From the IMG/VR virus record IMGVR_UViG_3300020020_000120, positions 1-31,866 of that record: a stretch of 31,866 bases of DNA; one strand, written 5' to 3'. The translations under genes and the position numbers were made by a program. Below the pieces are notes generated by a model. That model saw nothing but the letters and a program-made list of their open reading frames with translations. It ran no database searches and was not told where the DNA came from. The DNA comes from a virus. Shown here one piece after another: positions 22,405-29,071 of the stretch. The stretch's first letter is position 1. Each line of letters opens with the position of its first letter.

Positions 22405-22637
22405 AAAACGGGATTTACTTTTTTCTTTTCTTTTGGCATCCAAACGCAAAGCTTGGGAAGCCAAAACTTTTCTGCATCCATGTAGTACGGCAACAGTTCC
22501 CTTCTTTTCACTATCCGCTTCTTCAGCCCCCACCATGTCCATACTTCAATGGTCAGTAAGTATCCTATACCATTTGCTTCAAGGGATTGGTACGGCTCAA
22601 TTTGATAATCCAGCAATCTGTATTTTCTGAATGTCAT
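22401..22637 (-). CDS. Small hypothetical protein
   Basis: A 78-residue basic protein with five tryptophans (for example VWTWWGLKK near residue 32), not recognised. Starts and ends in ATGA overlaps with its neighbours, so it is translated as part of the short-gene array before the packaging block. Confidence 0.55.
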   Translation of the reverse strand: MTFRKYRLLDYQIEPYQSLEANGIGYLLTIEVWTWWGLKKRIVKRRELLPYYMDAEKFWLPKLCVWMPKEKKKVNPVL

Positions 22638-22855
22638 ATAAAATTTATTTTAACCTTACCCTTTACTTTCCACTTGGCAACAATTACCCGGTCGGTCCAA
22701 GCAAGATCAAGGTTCCACCTTCTTGTTTCTTTCCAAAAGTCCTGTTCTTCAAAATATACCGGGTCGGGTTTGTGCATAAACTTCAATTGATAAAAAGTCA
22801 ATTGTTGCCCGGACTGAATCATATATTCATAAATAGCCATCAATGCTGTTCCCAT
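22634..22855 (-). CDS. Small hypothetical protein
   Basis: A 73-residue protein, not recognised, with a helix (ALMAIYEYMIQSGQ) followed by aromatic-rich sequence and a basic beta-like C terminus (VIVAKWKVKGKVKI). The ATG directly follows an AAACTWAGTTT site; the stop overlaps the next start. Confidence 0.55.
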   Translation of the reverse strand: MGTALMAIYEYMIQSGQQLTFYQLKFMHKPDPVYFEEQDFWKETRRWNLDLAWTDRVIVAKWKVKGKVKINFI

Positions 22856-22866
22856 AAACTTAGTTT
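22856..22866. promoter_or_regulatory. AAACTWAGTTT start-associated site, overlapping a stop codon
   Basis: Coding strand AAACTAAGTTTATG, same arrangement as at 21083: upstream TAA inside the word, ATG directly after it. Confidence 0.6.
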
Positions 22867-23123
22867 GCTTTTTGTTTTAATTCGATCCGGCCAATTGTCC
22901 CGGCATTTATATCGTAATCAGCAAAGAACCTCCCGTTCCAAAATATGACATTCTTCAGGACCAAATACAGCCCGGTGAAACGGTCAACAGTTCCTTCAAA
23001 GAATGGTTCCCGGCTTAACTTCCTGCCCTCTTTTGTGGACAGCTGCCCGTTGGTCCAAATCCTGACTTCCTTCCCCTGTATCAAAGGAAGCATCAATTGA
23101 ATTTCCTGTTGCTTCTTTGTCAT
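22860..23123 (-). CDS. Small hypothetical protein
   Basis: An 87-residue protein with a small beta-barrel-like pattern (LIQGKEVRIWTNG, FEGTVDRFTGLYLVLKNV, GTIGRIELK), similar in outline to OB or Sm-like folds, but no family is recognised. ATGA overlap with the gene before it. A nucleic-acid-binding role would be a guess. Confidence 0.55.
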   Translation of the reverse strand: MTKKQQEIQLMLPLIQGKEVRIWTNGQLSTKEGRKLSREPFFEGTVDRFTGLYLVLKNVIFWNGRFFADYDINAGTIGRIELKQKAN

Positions 23124-23608
23124 CCGTATTTTCTTTTCCGGCTTCTTTTTTTGTGATTATTTTCCGTGTAAATGAATAGCGAATTATCAACCATGTCAGC
23201 AATCCGTTCATTCCTTTTTCTTGAAGGGTTGTCTTCATTGTCATAGTTGGGGTTATCATCAATGCTTTCAATGATCCGGGTCAGGTTGTCCCATGCACTT
23301 GCTTTCATTTCTTTTTGCTGTTCAATTTCTGAATAGCGGCCCGTCCCCCTGAATGCTCCAATAAATTCGTTTGACCCAACCACAACGTCCGCTGGAATAT
23401 GAACAACTTCCTTTACCCCGCCGTCCGTTGGCCTGTATCCACAAGCCGTCTGTATGCCCTTAACGCCTTCTTCGTTCCTGACTTCGTTTGGTTGTGCAGG
23501 TCTTACCCCGGGAACCCAAACTTCAGCCATCTTGACCCGTTCGCCGTTGATCATGTCTGTATATGTGTCACCGGGTTCCGCTGGTATGTATGCAATAATT
23601 TTTTTCAT
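23120..23608 (-). CDS. Hypothetical protein
   Basis: A 162-residue protein, not recognised. The N-terminal half is beta-prone (IIAYIPAEPGD, MAEVWVPGVRPAQP), the middle has EVVHIPADVVVGSNEF, and the C terminus is a helix followed by a very basic tail (NNHKKRSRKRKYG). ATGA overlaps on both sides. Confidence 0.55.
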   Translation of the reverse strand: MKKIIAYIPAEPGDTYTDMINGERVKMAEVWVPGVRPAQPNEVRNEEGVKGIQTACGYRPTDGGVKEVVHIPADVVVGSNEFIGAFRGTGRYSEIEQQKEMKASAWDNLTRIIESIDDNPNYDNEDNPSRKRNERIADMVDNSLFIYTENNHKKRSRKRKYG

Positions 23609-23892
23609 TCGATTGATTTTAATTTATAGTGATCCATTAATTGTTGAAGCTGTTTAAATACCGGGGGTTCTTCCGATCCATCCTGAACGATCCATTCAAC
23701 TTCAGGGGTTCCATACCTTCCAAGCCCTGAACCATTCCGGGGGTTCTTTGGTGTGAACACTTTCTTTTGAATGGTCATTCCGTGAAGCTTGTGATCAGGT
23801 TGATTTATTTCCCCGGAATAAAGGGCTGTGTTGCCATGATCCATATTTAAGTGCATGGTCATTCCAAATTTATGAACTGCAAGCTTTCCCAT
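23605..23892 (-). CDS. Small hypothetical protein
   Basis: A 95-residue protein rich in His and Met (MTMHLNMDHGN, HKLHGMTIQKK), with a GTPEVEWIVQDGSEEPPVF segment. Not recognised. Starts in a TAATG overlap and ends in an ATGA overlap with its neighbours. Confidence 0.55.
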   Translation of the reverse strand: MGKLAVHKFGMTMHLNMDHGNTALYSGEINQPDHKLHGMTIQKKVFTPKNPRNGSGLGRYGTPEVEWIVQDGSEEPPVFKQLQQLMDHYKLKSIE

Positions 23893-24329
23893 TATTTTTC
23901 ACATTGTCTTGTTGACCAAAAATGATGTTCTTCTTCTTTCTGACAGTTTGCACAGGGTCCATGAATGATATAACCCTGTCCCGGGTAAATAGTCCCTTCC
24001 GTTCCTTTGTAATGGGTTTTATTCCACATTTCAACAGGGGTCCTGTTTTCATCAGCTGGAACCGTTTCCGCTTCGCTTTCTTCCGGGGTGAATGGTGTTG
24101 TTGTTGACATACGAATTGGAGAAAAGCCCCGGTTGAAAGTGACCTGTGTGAACCAAAGCTTTTTGGTCCTTACAATTTCCTGTACTTCTTCTTCAGATAA
24201 TTCAAAGCAACAGGTAACGTTGCCTTCAGGGTCCCGGCCTGACTTATCAACGTGAATGAATAAGGTCCTGTATTGGGGTTGATCTTTGGCAAGCTGAATG
24301 TTTGCCTTTGGGAAGTCAATTGAATTCAT
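23892..24329 (-). CDS. Hypothetical protein with C-terminal zinc-like motif
   Basis: A 145-residue protein, not recognised. The first 80 residues read as a strand-rich domain (YRTLFIHVDKSG, TKKLWFTQVTFNRGF) with a CC pair; an acidic linker follows; the end GPCANCQKEEEHHFWSTRQC combines CxxC, two His and a third Cys, suggesting metal binding. Its N-terminal phrase LWFTQVTFNRGFSP is distinctive for a search. Confidence 0.55.
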   Translation of the reverse strand: MNSIDFPKANIQLAKDQPQYRTLFIHVDKSGRDPEGNVTCCFELSEEEVQEIVRTKKLWFTQVTFNRGFSPIRMSTTTPFTPEESEAETVPADENRTPVEMWNKTHYKGTEGTIYPGQGYIIHGPCANCQKEEEHHFWSTRQCEK

Positions 24330-24333
24330 GGTA

Positions 24334-24594
24334 TTAACTTGGTTTGGTTATATAATCATTTTCTTCCCCGTCTTCAAGATCAGGAAGGGGGCGAAGATCA
24401 AAGCCCAACTTTTGAAGCTTTACTTTTAGCATTTCCCCGGACGAAATCATTTCTTTCATCGTTGCCCGGCTTTCAGGGGTCCAAGGAATACGTTCATTCT
24501 TCAAGCTTTCTGTCAAGTGTTCCAGTGTTGAAACTACTGACATGCCCAAGAACATTCCTTCGTCCGGCTTTAGATACAAATGGTTTGCGTTCAT
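24334..24594 (-). CDS. Small hypothetical protein
   Basis: An 86-residue, mainly helical acidic protein (MSVVSTLEHLTESLKN, ESRATMKEMISSGEMLKVKLQ), not recognised. Leader AACCTAAAAAAAATCACATG is a clear A-rich start. It follows the HNH gene by 33 bases. Confidence 0.55.
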   Translation of the reverse strand: MNANHLYLKPDEGMFLGMSVVSTLEHLTESLKNERIPWTPESRATMKEMISSGEMLKVKLQKLGFDLRPLPDLEDGEENDYITKPS

Positions 24595-24627
24595 GTGATT
24601 TTTTTTAGGTTGTTAAAGATATATTTT

Positions 24628-25038
24628 TCAAAACAATTTCTGAAGCCCCTTTTTATTTTCGTTCGTCTGTCTGGAATTCTTTTGATGCAATTCCTTGTCA
24701 TGTGCTAAATGATGTTTCTGACATAACGCTTTCAAATTTTCATCCCGGTTGTCTGTGATATCATGGTTCATGTGTGCAATAGTCAACACAATCCTGATTG
24801 GCTTCTTGTCAGCTGGTATCCCGGCCAATGGTTCACCGGGTGAAAACAAATCGCAACCGCTATCTTCCAAGACTTTCATGATTTCTTCAACGGTCCAAAA
24901 ATTCCCGTCTGTTCCATGAAACCCAACAGCGTAATTGCTTACACCACATTCACAACAACAGTGCTTGTCCCTGTCCAATATCCGGGGCCGGATTTCAGTC
25001 TTCCAATTGACAGGGTATTTTGAATAGTCACAGGGCAT
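24628..25038 (-). CDS. HNH endonuclease
   Basis: A 136-residue protein with the HNH pattern: cysteines C28-E-C31 region (HCCCECG) after an N-terminal helix (IRPRILDRDKH), then VLTIAHMNHDITDN with H89, and ENLKALCQKHHLAHD with N101, C106 and H110. The Cys residues form the supporting zinc knuckle. HNH proteins nick or cut DNA; in phages they act in packaging (with terminase) or as free-standing homing enzymes. Here it lies about 3 kb before terS in an array of short genes, and is joined to the gene before by a TGATG overlap. The split between the two halves (about 55 residues) is longer than in the smallest HNH proteins. Confidence 0.8.
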   Translation of the reverse strand: MPCDYSKYPVNWKTEIRPRILDRDKHCCCECGVSNYAVGFHGTDGNFWTVEEIMKVLEDSGCDLFSPGEPLAGIPADKKPIRIVLTIAHMNHDITDNRDENLKALCQKHHLAHDKELHQKNSRQTNENKKGLQKLF

Positions 25039-25433
25039 CAGCTTTCTTTTTTATCTGTGAAAGGAAATTGCTTGGTTAAAAAGTTTTGAAACCGTTCCTT
25101 CTTGATCCGGGTGAACAGGATACGCAAAGCATTTGCATTTTCATAAGTAAGGCCCCCGGTCAAGGCTTTCTTTTTACCTGTGCTTTTTTCAGTAGCAATA
25201 ACACAATATTCCATGTCCGTAACTTTTGGCAACAGGATTATTTTTCCGTAACTGTCTTTATCAATCTGAAGCCCCCTTCTTTCCGTTTCCCTTGACAGCT
25301 GAAAGAAGCCCACTGTTGCCCCGGGCTTGTTCATCTTGACTTCTTCAAAGCTAATTGCAAGGTCATTCCAAAGGCCCTGAATTTCGTTGTCAGGCAACCT
25401 GTTCAGCTGTGCTTGTGTGTATGTTGTTTTCAT
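25038..25433 (-). CDS. Hypothetical protein
   Basis: A 131-residue protein, not recognised. N-terminal helix (AQLNRLPDNEIQGLWNDL), a middle strand region with TDMEYCVIATEKSTGKKKALTGG and a helix (YENANALRILFTRIKKER), as in small alpha/beta phage proteins. Overlaps the HNH start by one base (TGATG) and the previous stop by ATGA, so it is expressed with the HNH gene. Confidence 0.6.
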   Translation of the reverse strand: MKTTYTQAQLNRLPDNEIQGLWNDLAISFEEVKMNKPGATVGFFQLSRETERRGLQIDKDSYGKIILLPKVTDMEYCVIATEKSTGKKKALTGGLTYENANALRILFTRIKKERFQNFLTKQFPFTDKKES

Positions 25434-25729
25434 TTGTTAGAATAGTTTTTTATTGCTTGAATTGCCGCTTTCAACCAATGGTCTGCAAGAATAGGATAAA
25501 AGAAACCTGAATTATAATCATAGCCATCCCAACGGCCCTGACTGTCTTTGTAAATAACTTTATAATATTGAAGGTATTCGCCGGGACTTGTGAATTCCCG
25601 TTGTGCAATTAGTTCAACAACATTTCTTATATTATTAGTCACAGACATTCCGCCAATGTCCAAGTCTTCAATCATTATAAAGTAATGACCCTTTACCCTT
25701 CTTAATTGATATGTGAAGTCGCTGTTCAT
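25430..25729 (-). CDS. Hypothetical protein
   Basis: A 99-residue protein, not recognised. It has a strand pair (LRRVKGHYFIMIEDLD), NNIRNVVELIAQREF and a C-terminal helix with DHWLKAAIQAIKNY. Sits between the 131-residue gene and the tiny lipoprotein gene. Confidence 0.6.
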   Translation of the reverse strand: MNSDFTYQLRRVKGHYFIMIEDLDIGGMSVTNNIRNVVELIAQREFTSPGEYLQYYKVIYKDSQGRWDGYDYNSGFFYPILADHWLKAAIQAIKNYSNK

Positions 25730-25732
25730 CTG

Positions 25733-25897
25733 TTAATATGTCTTCCATTGATAATGACAATAGACACATGTTGCTGTGTTACACGGCCAATCACAGTCCA
25801 TCATTGTTTTGTCGTACACTTCATGCTTGCATTGCTCGACTTTCTTCAAAGGGACACATGATGATAAAAGGATAATAAGAAAAATAAATTTATTCAT
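25733..25897 (-). CDS. Tiny cysteine-rich lipoprotein
   Basis: A 54-residue gene, ATG at 25897 overlapping the previous stop (ATGA). The N terminus MNKFIFLIILLSSC is a short lipoprotein signal with C14 as the lipid site. The mature 41 residues hold five more cysteines, including DCDWPCN and TCVYCHYQW, plus His residues, so a zinc site or disulfides are likely. In size it recalls outer-membrane spanin subunits, but those are proline-rich rather than cysteine-rich, and no inner-membrane partner is adjacent. The role is unknown. Placement in the early-looking small-gene block argues for host modification. Confidence 0.7.
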   Translation of the reverse strand: MNKFIFLIILLSSCVPLKKVEQCKHEVYDKTMMDCDWPCNTATCVYCHYQWKTY

Positions 25898-26127
25898 TGT
25901 CTTTGTTTTGGCTGTGAAGGGTTGTCAAGAACCCAACGAAAATAAGCTTGTTTCAAAACCCATTGCGCCGGCATTCCGTTTATTGATGCAAGGACCTTCT
26001 TGTTGACAACATCAACTTGGATGACATATATCTTCACCGCAATCACTTCCTTGTATTTTGTACGTCCGTCAATCTTTGTGTGTCCTTTCCAATAAACCTT
26101 TCCGGGCTGAATGTCTTCAATTTTCAT
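25894..26127 (-). CDS. Small hypothetical protein
   Basis: A 77-residue basic protein with a beta-barrel-like pattern (IQPGKVYWKGH, YKEVIAVKIYVIQVDVVN, KKVLASINGMPAQWV), not recognised. Leader CTATAAACGTACAACATG. Coupled to the tiny lipoprotein gene by ATGA. Confidence 0.6.
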   Translation of the reverse strand: MKIEDIQPGKVYWKGHTKIDGRTKYKEVIAVKIYVIQVDVVNKKVLASINGMPAQWVLKQAYFRWVLDNPSQPKQRQ

Positions 26128-26136
26128 GTTGTACGT

Positions 26137-26325
26137 TTATAGGTTCCCTGTCAAGTTTAAATGTTCCCTGATTTCATTGTACACATGGTTCAACGCCCCT
26201 TCCTTGCTGTACTTTTCAGACCTATAAGCATCAATCAACAATAAGATGGACTTCATTTTTTCAACATGGTGTCCTTCTAATTCCTTTAGCCGTTGAACCT
26301 GCTGTACAATGTCTTCAGTTTTCAT
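26137..26325 (-). CDS. Small hypothetical helical protein
   Basis: A 62-residue all-helical protein (MKTEDIVQQVQRLKELEGHHVEKMKSI..), likely a small coiled coil. Not recognised. Starts in an ATGA overlap with the ParB-like gene. Confidence 0.55.
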   Translation of the reverse strand: MKTEDIVQQVQRLKELEGHHVEKMKSILLLIDAYRSEKYSKEGALNHVYNEIREHLNLTGNL

Positions 26326-26951
26326 TTTGGTTTGACTTTATGTGCTTTTAAATATTCCGTGACTATGAAATACATGGCATTGGCATTGTCATTACTGTTG
26401 CCAGTATTCGCAAACTTAGTTTTGTTCAGTTCCTTGGATATCTTCAAAGCTTGCTTGACCTTGGCCGCTTGTGAATTGATGAACTGGAAAGCAACCGTTG
26501 TTTGATTGGCCTTGTCAGCATCTTCAATCTTGTCCTTCATCCCCGGGGGATCAGTTACGATGGACCCCCAAGCTTTCAGGGCCGGGTATTCTTCAACCAA
26601 GGCTTCAACAACATCAGCATCCAACACAATGTTCTTCTGTGCAACAACATTGTCAGCCAAAGCCATCTTGTAAAATTCGGTTGTATTGCTTTTGATATCC
26701 GTCCGCTTTACTGCAATGATTTCATGACCGTCCGTTTCAATGATCCTGACATTTTCCATCCCAATCGCCGCCGCCCCTTCAACAGTTCCGTTCCCGGCAA
26801 TTATATGGTTGTCATTTGAAATAAGAATTGAACGGCCAAAACCATTTTCCCGAACGGAATTTTCCAACAATGTAGTTCCATAAGGTGAATGCTTGTTAGC
26901 ATTTTTTTGATCCAAGTTCAATGACTTGATCGTTGTTTTCTTTTCAGCCAT
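26322..26951 (-). CDS. ParB/sulfiredoxin-like domain protein
   Basis: A 209-residue protein. Residues about 10-82 match the ParB N-terminal (ParB/Srx) fold: LDQKNANKHSPYG, LLENSVRENGFGRSILISN, and HIIAGNGTVEGAAAIGMENV, the last equivalent to the ParB box 'vIaG..R..Aa...G'. No HTH follows in the same chain; the C-terminal part is helical and unassigned. In phages such proteins act as CTPase-type DNA-binding regulators or accompany DNA-modification and packaging genes. The gene overlaps by eight bases with the tiny HTH gene before it. A copy of AAACTWAGTTT lies within it (NKTKF). Confidence 0.75.
   Translation of the reverse strand: MAEKKTTIKSLNLDQKNANKHSPYGTTLLENSVRENGFGRSILISNDNHIIAGNGTVEGAAAIGMENVRIIETDGHEIIAVKRTDIKSNTTEFYKMALADNVVAQKNIVLDADVVEALVEEYPALKAWGSIVTDPPGMKDKIEDADKANQTTVAFQFINSQAAKVKQALKISKELNKTKFANTGNSNDNANAMYFIVTEYLKAHKVKPK
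26412..26422. repeat. AAACTWAGTTT word, internal copy
   Basis: Exact 11-base copy inside the ParB-like gene, coding for TKF in LNKTKFAN, same reading phase as the other internal copies. Confidence 0.75.
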
Positions 26952-27087
26952 AATTGATAGATTTTAAATATTGATCAATGATTTTTTTAGCAAGGTCTTC
27001 AGGAATTTCCATCAGCTGTGAAATCTGTGCAATATTCGCCCCTTGCCTGTAATACCCAATGATTGCGGATTGTTCTTCCTGTGTCAT
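26944..27087 (-). CDS. Tiny helix-turn-helix protein
   Basis: A 47-residue gene. The product reads as a compact HTH: SAIIGYYRQGANIAQISQLM (helix, turn with Gly-Ala, recognition helix) then IPEDLAKKIIDQYL. It overlaps the ParB-like start by eight bases and the stop of the 28-residue gene before it (ATGA). Possibly supplies the DNA-binding part for the ParB-like protein, or is a small regulator. Assignment by pattern only. Confidence 0.6.
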   Translation of the reverse strand: MTQEEQSAIIGYYRQGANIAQISQLMEIPEDLAKKIIDQYLKSINYG

Positions 27088-27170
27088 CTTCCTTTGTTTA
27101 AATGATCAACTAAAATTTTGAATGAAGTCCTGACAAGGAACCAAGCCCCAAGAATGTAAATGATTTCCAT
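27084..27170 (-). CDS. Very small possible membrane peptide
   Basis: A 28-residue open frame (MEIIYILGAWFLVRTSFKIL...), with one hydrophobic N-terminal helix and a basic end. Its ATG is three bases after the previous stop (TAACAATG) and its stop overlaps the next start as ATGA; this perfect fit in the array is the main support. Function unknown. Confidence 0.4.
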   Translation of the reverse strand: MEIIYILGAWFLVRTSFKILVDHLNKGR

Positions 27171-27172
27171 TG

Positions 27173-27601
27173 TTAGCGTTTTGCTGTGAAGAACTTGATT
27201 GCTTGCTTGTACATATCCTTTGCCTTGATTGTGTGCCGGCTTTTCAACCTGTATCCAGTTTTAGCAAACTGCACAATTGTATCAAGAAACGGTTGCATTG
27301 CGTTCACCCTTTCTTCGTGTGCCTTCAACATTTTTCGCAAAACCTCAAGTTCCCCGGTATTATCAGCTGCCCTTAACATTTGGGGCCTGTCATACACTGC
27401 ATCTTGCTTCCTTTTTTCTTCCCTTTCATGTGCTTCCTTCAGTAAATATTCAAGTTGTTCAATCTTGCCATTGTACGCCCGGGGGCTAATACCAATCAGG
27501 TTGCCATCAAGATCAAAAATTTCAAATTCAGGTTCATAATGGCTGTCACCGGGCCGCTTGTAAACAATGACTTGCTGGTTTTTTGCAATTGGTTCTTTCA
27601 T
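27173..27601 (-). CDS. Hypothetical protein
   Basis: A 142-residue protein, not recognised. A strand-rich start (QQVIVYKRPGD, FEIFDLDGNLIGISPRAYNG), then a long coiled-coil-like helix (EYLLKEAHEREEKRKQDA, ELEVLRKMLKAHEERVNAM) and a basic C terminus. Leader TTAAAAAATACACAACATG. Confidence 0.6.
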   Translation of the reverse strand: MKEPIAKNQQVIVYKRPGDSHYEPEFEIFDLDGNLIGISPRAYNGKIEQLEYLLKEAHEREEKRKQDAVYDRPQMLRAADNTGELEVLRKMLKAHEERVNAMQPFLDTIVQFAKTGYRLKSRHTIKAKDMYKQAIKFFTAKR

Positions 27602-27628
27602 GTTGTGTATTTTTTAAAGATTAATAAT

Positions 27629-27859
27629 TCAATCAATAATTTCTTTTGGGGTATTCGTTGCTTGCCTTGGCGGGGGTTCTTCAACAGTAAAAGTGACCCG
27701 GAACTTATCACTTTTGTTTTGACGAATCATTTTTTCAACTTCTGACAAGATGAATTTTACCATTGCTTCCCCGTCCGGGATGCCCCGGGTTCTATTTCTC
27801 ATTGCTGTGTGTTCTGTAATCACAGAACCAAAATCAAGCTTTTCAACATCAATAATCAT
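27629..27859 (-). CDS. Small hypothetical protein
   Basis: A 76-residue protein, not recognised, with a helix (GEAMVKFILSEVEKMIRQN) followed by a strand (KFRVTFTVEE) and a polar Pro-rich end. Leader TTAAAAAATACAACAATG. Follows the small membrane protein gene by 18 bases. Confidence 0.6.
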   Translation of the reverse strand: MIIDVEKLDFGSVITEHTAMRNRTRGIPDGEAMVKFILSEVEKMIRQNKSDKFRVTFTVEEPPPRQATNTPKEIID

Positions 27860-27877
27860 TGTTGTATTTTTTAAGTG

Positions 27878-27997
27878 TTAAGAATTCGCCTTTGAAGAAT
27901 GCTTTTTCTTTTCGTCTTTCACTCCCCGTTGATATCCCAATAAGGAACCTATCACATAAGCCAAGGCAATTGGAATATAAATTTCTAAAAAGTCCAT
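27878..27997 (-). CDS. Small single-helix membrane protein
   Basis: A 39-residue gene too short for usual ORF lists. MDFLEIYIPIALAYVIGSLLG forms one membrane helix, followed by a basic cytoplasmic-type tail (YQRGVKDEKKKHSSK). Leader TTAAAATACACAAGATG is a good A-rich start. Lies directly after the exonuclease gene. Function unknown; small membrane proteins of this kind in phages include inhibitors and exclusion factors. Confidence 0.55.
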   Translation of the reverse strand: MDFLEIYIPIALAYVIGSLLGYQRGVKDEKKKHSSKANS

Positions 27998-28007
27998 CTT
28001 GTGTATT

Positions 28008-29060
28008 TTAAGATAACAAAATCATTTGTGCAACTTCCTTGGTGTCCTTGGTGAAGTCTTTTGTCAGCATCCAATTCAGGAAACCTTTTTCACTCTTTGC
28101 CGGCTTGTGAATGTGGGGACCAAATGCAAACACGACTTCCCCGGCTTCGTTCTTTTCAAACTTACCAGCAAGATCAATAATTTCCTTGCCGTAATTACTA
28201 TACAAAGCAATTTCCTTCATCGTCTTTGGCAGGTCTTCATACATGGCAAGCTGCTGACAAAATATATTCTTGGTTTCAATGATATCCTGTTCAGCGGAAT
28301 GTGCTTCTTCATGATCCCGGCCAAGATAGAACTTGACACCGGCCGAAAGCGTTCGTTGTTCCTTCTGAACAAATATGTTCCTTACATCAATCAAGTTCAC
28401 CTTCTTCCAATCCCATTGCAGACCAACCCGGGCAAAGCTGAAGTATAAAAGTGGAACGTCAAACCTTGTTGAATTAAAGCCGGCAATATCACAGCCCTGA
28501 ATGTGTTCAAGTAGTGCTTTTGATATCTGCACAAATGCCGGGGCTTCCTGAACGTCTTCATCAGTGATGCCATGCACATCACTTGCTTCCTTTGGAATTG
28601 GAACAGGGGGCTTGATCAACATGGTCCTGATTTCTTCCGTTCCATCCGGGGAAATTTTAAGTACACATATTTCAACAATGAAATCCTTTTCAACATCGGT
28701 TCCAGTTGTTTCAAGGTCAATGAAGCAAATTGGTCTTTCCAGTTCAGGAAGGAAGGAACCAACAATTTCTTTCTTGTGAACTAAATGGTTCCTGTGATCG
28801 TTGAAACACTTTAAATACCCGGCCGTGAACCCTCTTTCAAAAGACAGCCTTTCATCAGGTCCACTGAATTCACCCCGGTCTTCCCTGATCTTGCCCAAGT
28901 GGTCAACAATTGCATCCCCAACAATTAAGATTGGTTCTTTGGCTTCTTCATCAATGATCCGCTTCAGGTCCTTGAATTGAACGCACTCTTTGAGATAGCC
29001 GGCTTCCGTTTCAAAGCCGTATTCAATAAGTTCCTGAATTAATCTTTGTTTTTCTGTCAT
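28008..29060 (-). CDS. DEDDh 3'-5' exonuclease (DnaQ-like)
   Basis: A 350-residue protein from ATG at 29060 (MTEKQRLIQE), which an AAACTWAGTTT site touches; a longer reading would overlap the upstream gene by about 137 bases. ExoI motif CFIDLETTGTD gives D115 and E117; ExoII GFNSTRFDVP gives D201; ExoIII AHSAEQDIIET gives H254 and D259. These are the five residues of the DEDDh family, which binds two metal ions and removes nucleotides from 3' ends. The first 105 residues and the C-terminal 60 are unassigned. Role in phage: proofreading, recombination or nucleotide recycling. Confidence 0.85.
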   Translation of the reverse strand: MTEKQRLIQELIEYGFETEAGYLKECVQFKDLKRIIDEEAKEPILIVGDAIVDHLGKIREDRGEFSGPDERLSFERGFTAGYLKCFNDHRNHLVHKKEIVGSFLPELERPICFIDLETTGTDVEKDFIVEICVLKISPDGTEEIRTMLIKPPVPIPKEASDVHGITDEDVQEAPAFVQISKALLEHIQGCDIAGFNSTRFDVPLLYFSFARVGLQWDWKKVNLIDVRNIFVQKEQRTLSAGVKFYLGRDHEEAHSAEQDIIETKNIFCQQLAMYEDLPKTMKEIALYSNYGKEIIDLAGKFEKNEAGEVVFAFGPHIHKPAKSEKGFLNWMLTKDFTKDTKEVAQMILLS

Positions 29061-29071
29061 AAACTTAGTTT
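29061..29071. promoter_or_regulatory. AAACTWAGTTT start-associated site, overlapping a stop codon
   Basis: Coding strand AAACTAAGTTTATG before the exonuclease gene; the TAA of the upstream gene is inside the word. Confidence 0.6.

Noticed and set aside
22405-22542. N-terminal extension of the 22060-22404 gene
   Set aside because: Fully inside the upstream gene; the ATGA overlap at 22404 gives a better start.
1016-29071. AAACTWAGTTT as a -7 promoter element
   Set aside because: One orientation resembles TAnnTTTG, but start codons follow within a few bases, the other orientation does not match, and no TTG lies at the right distance.
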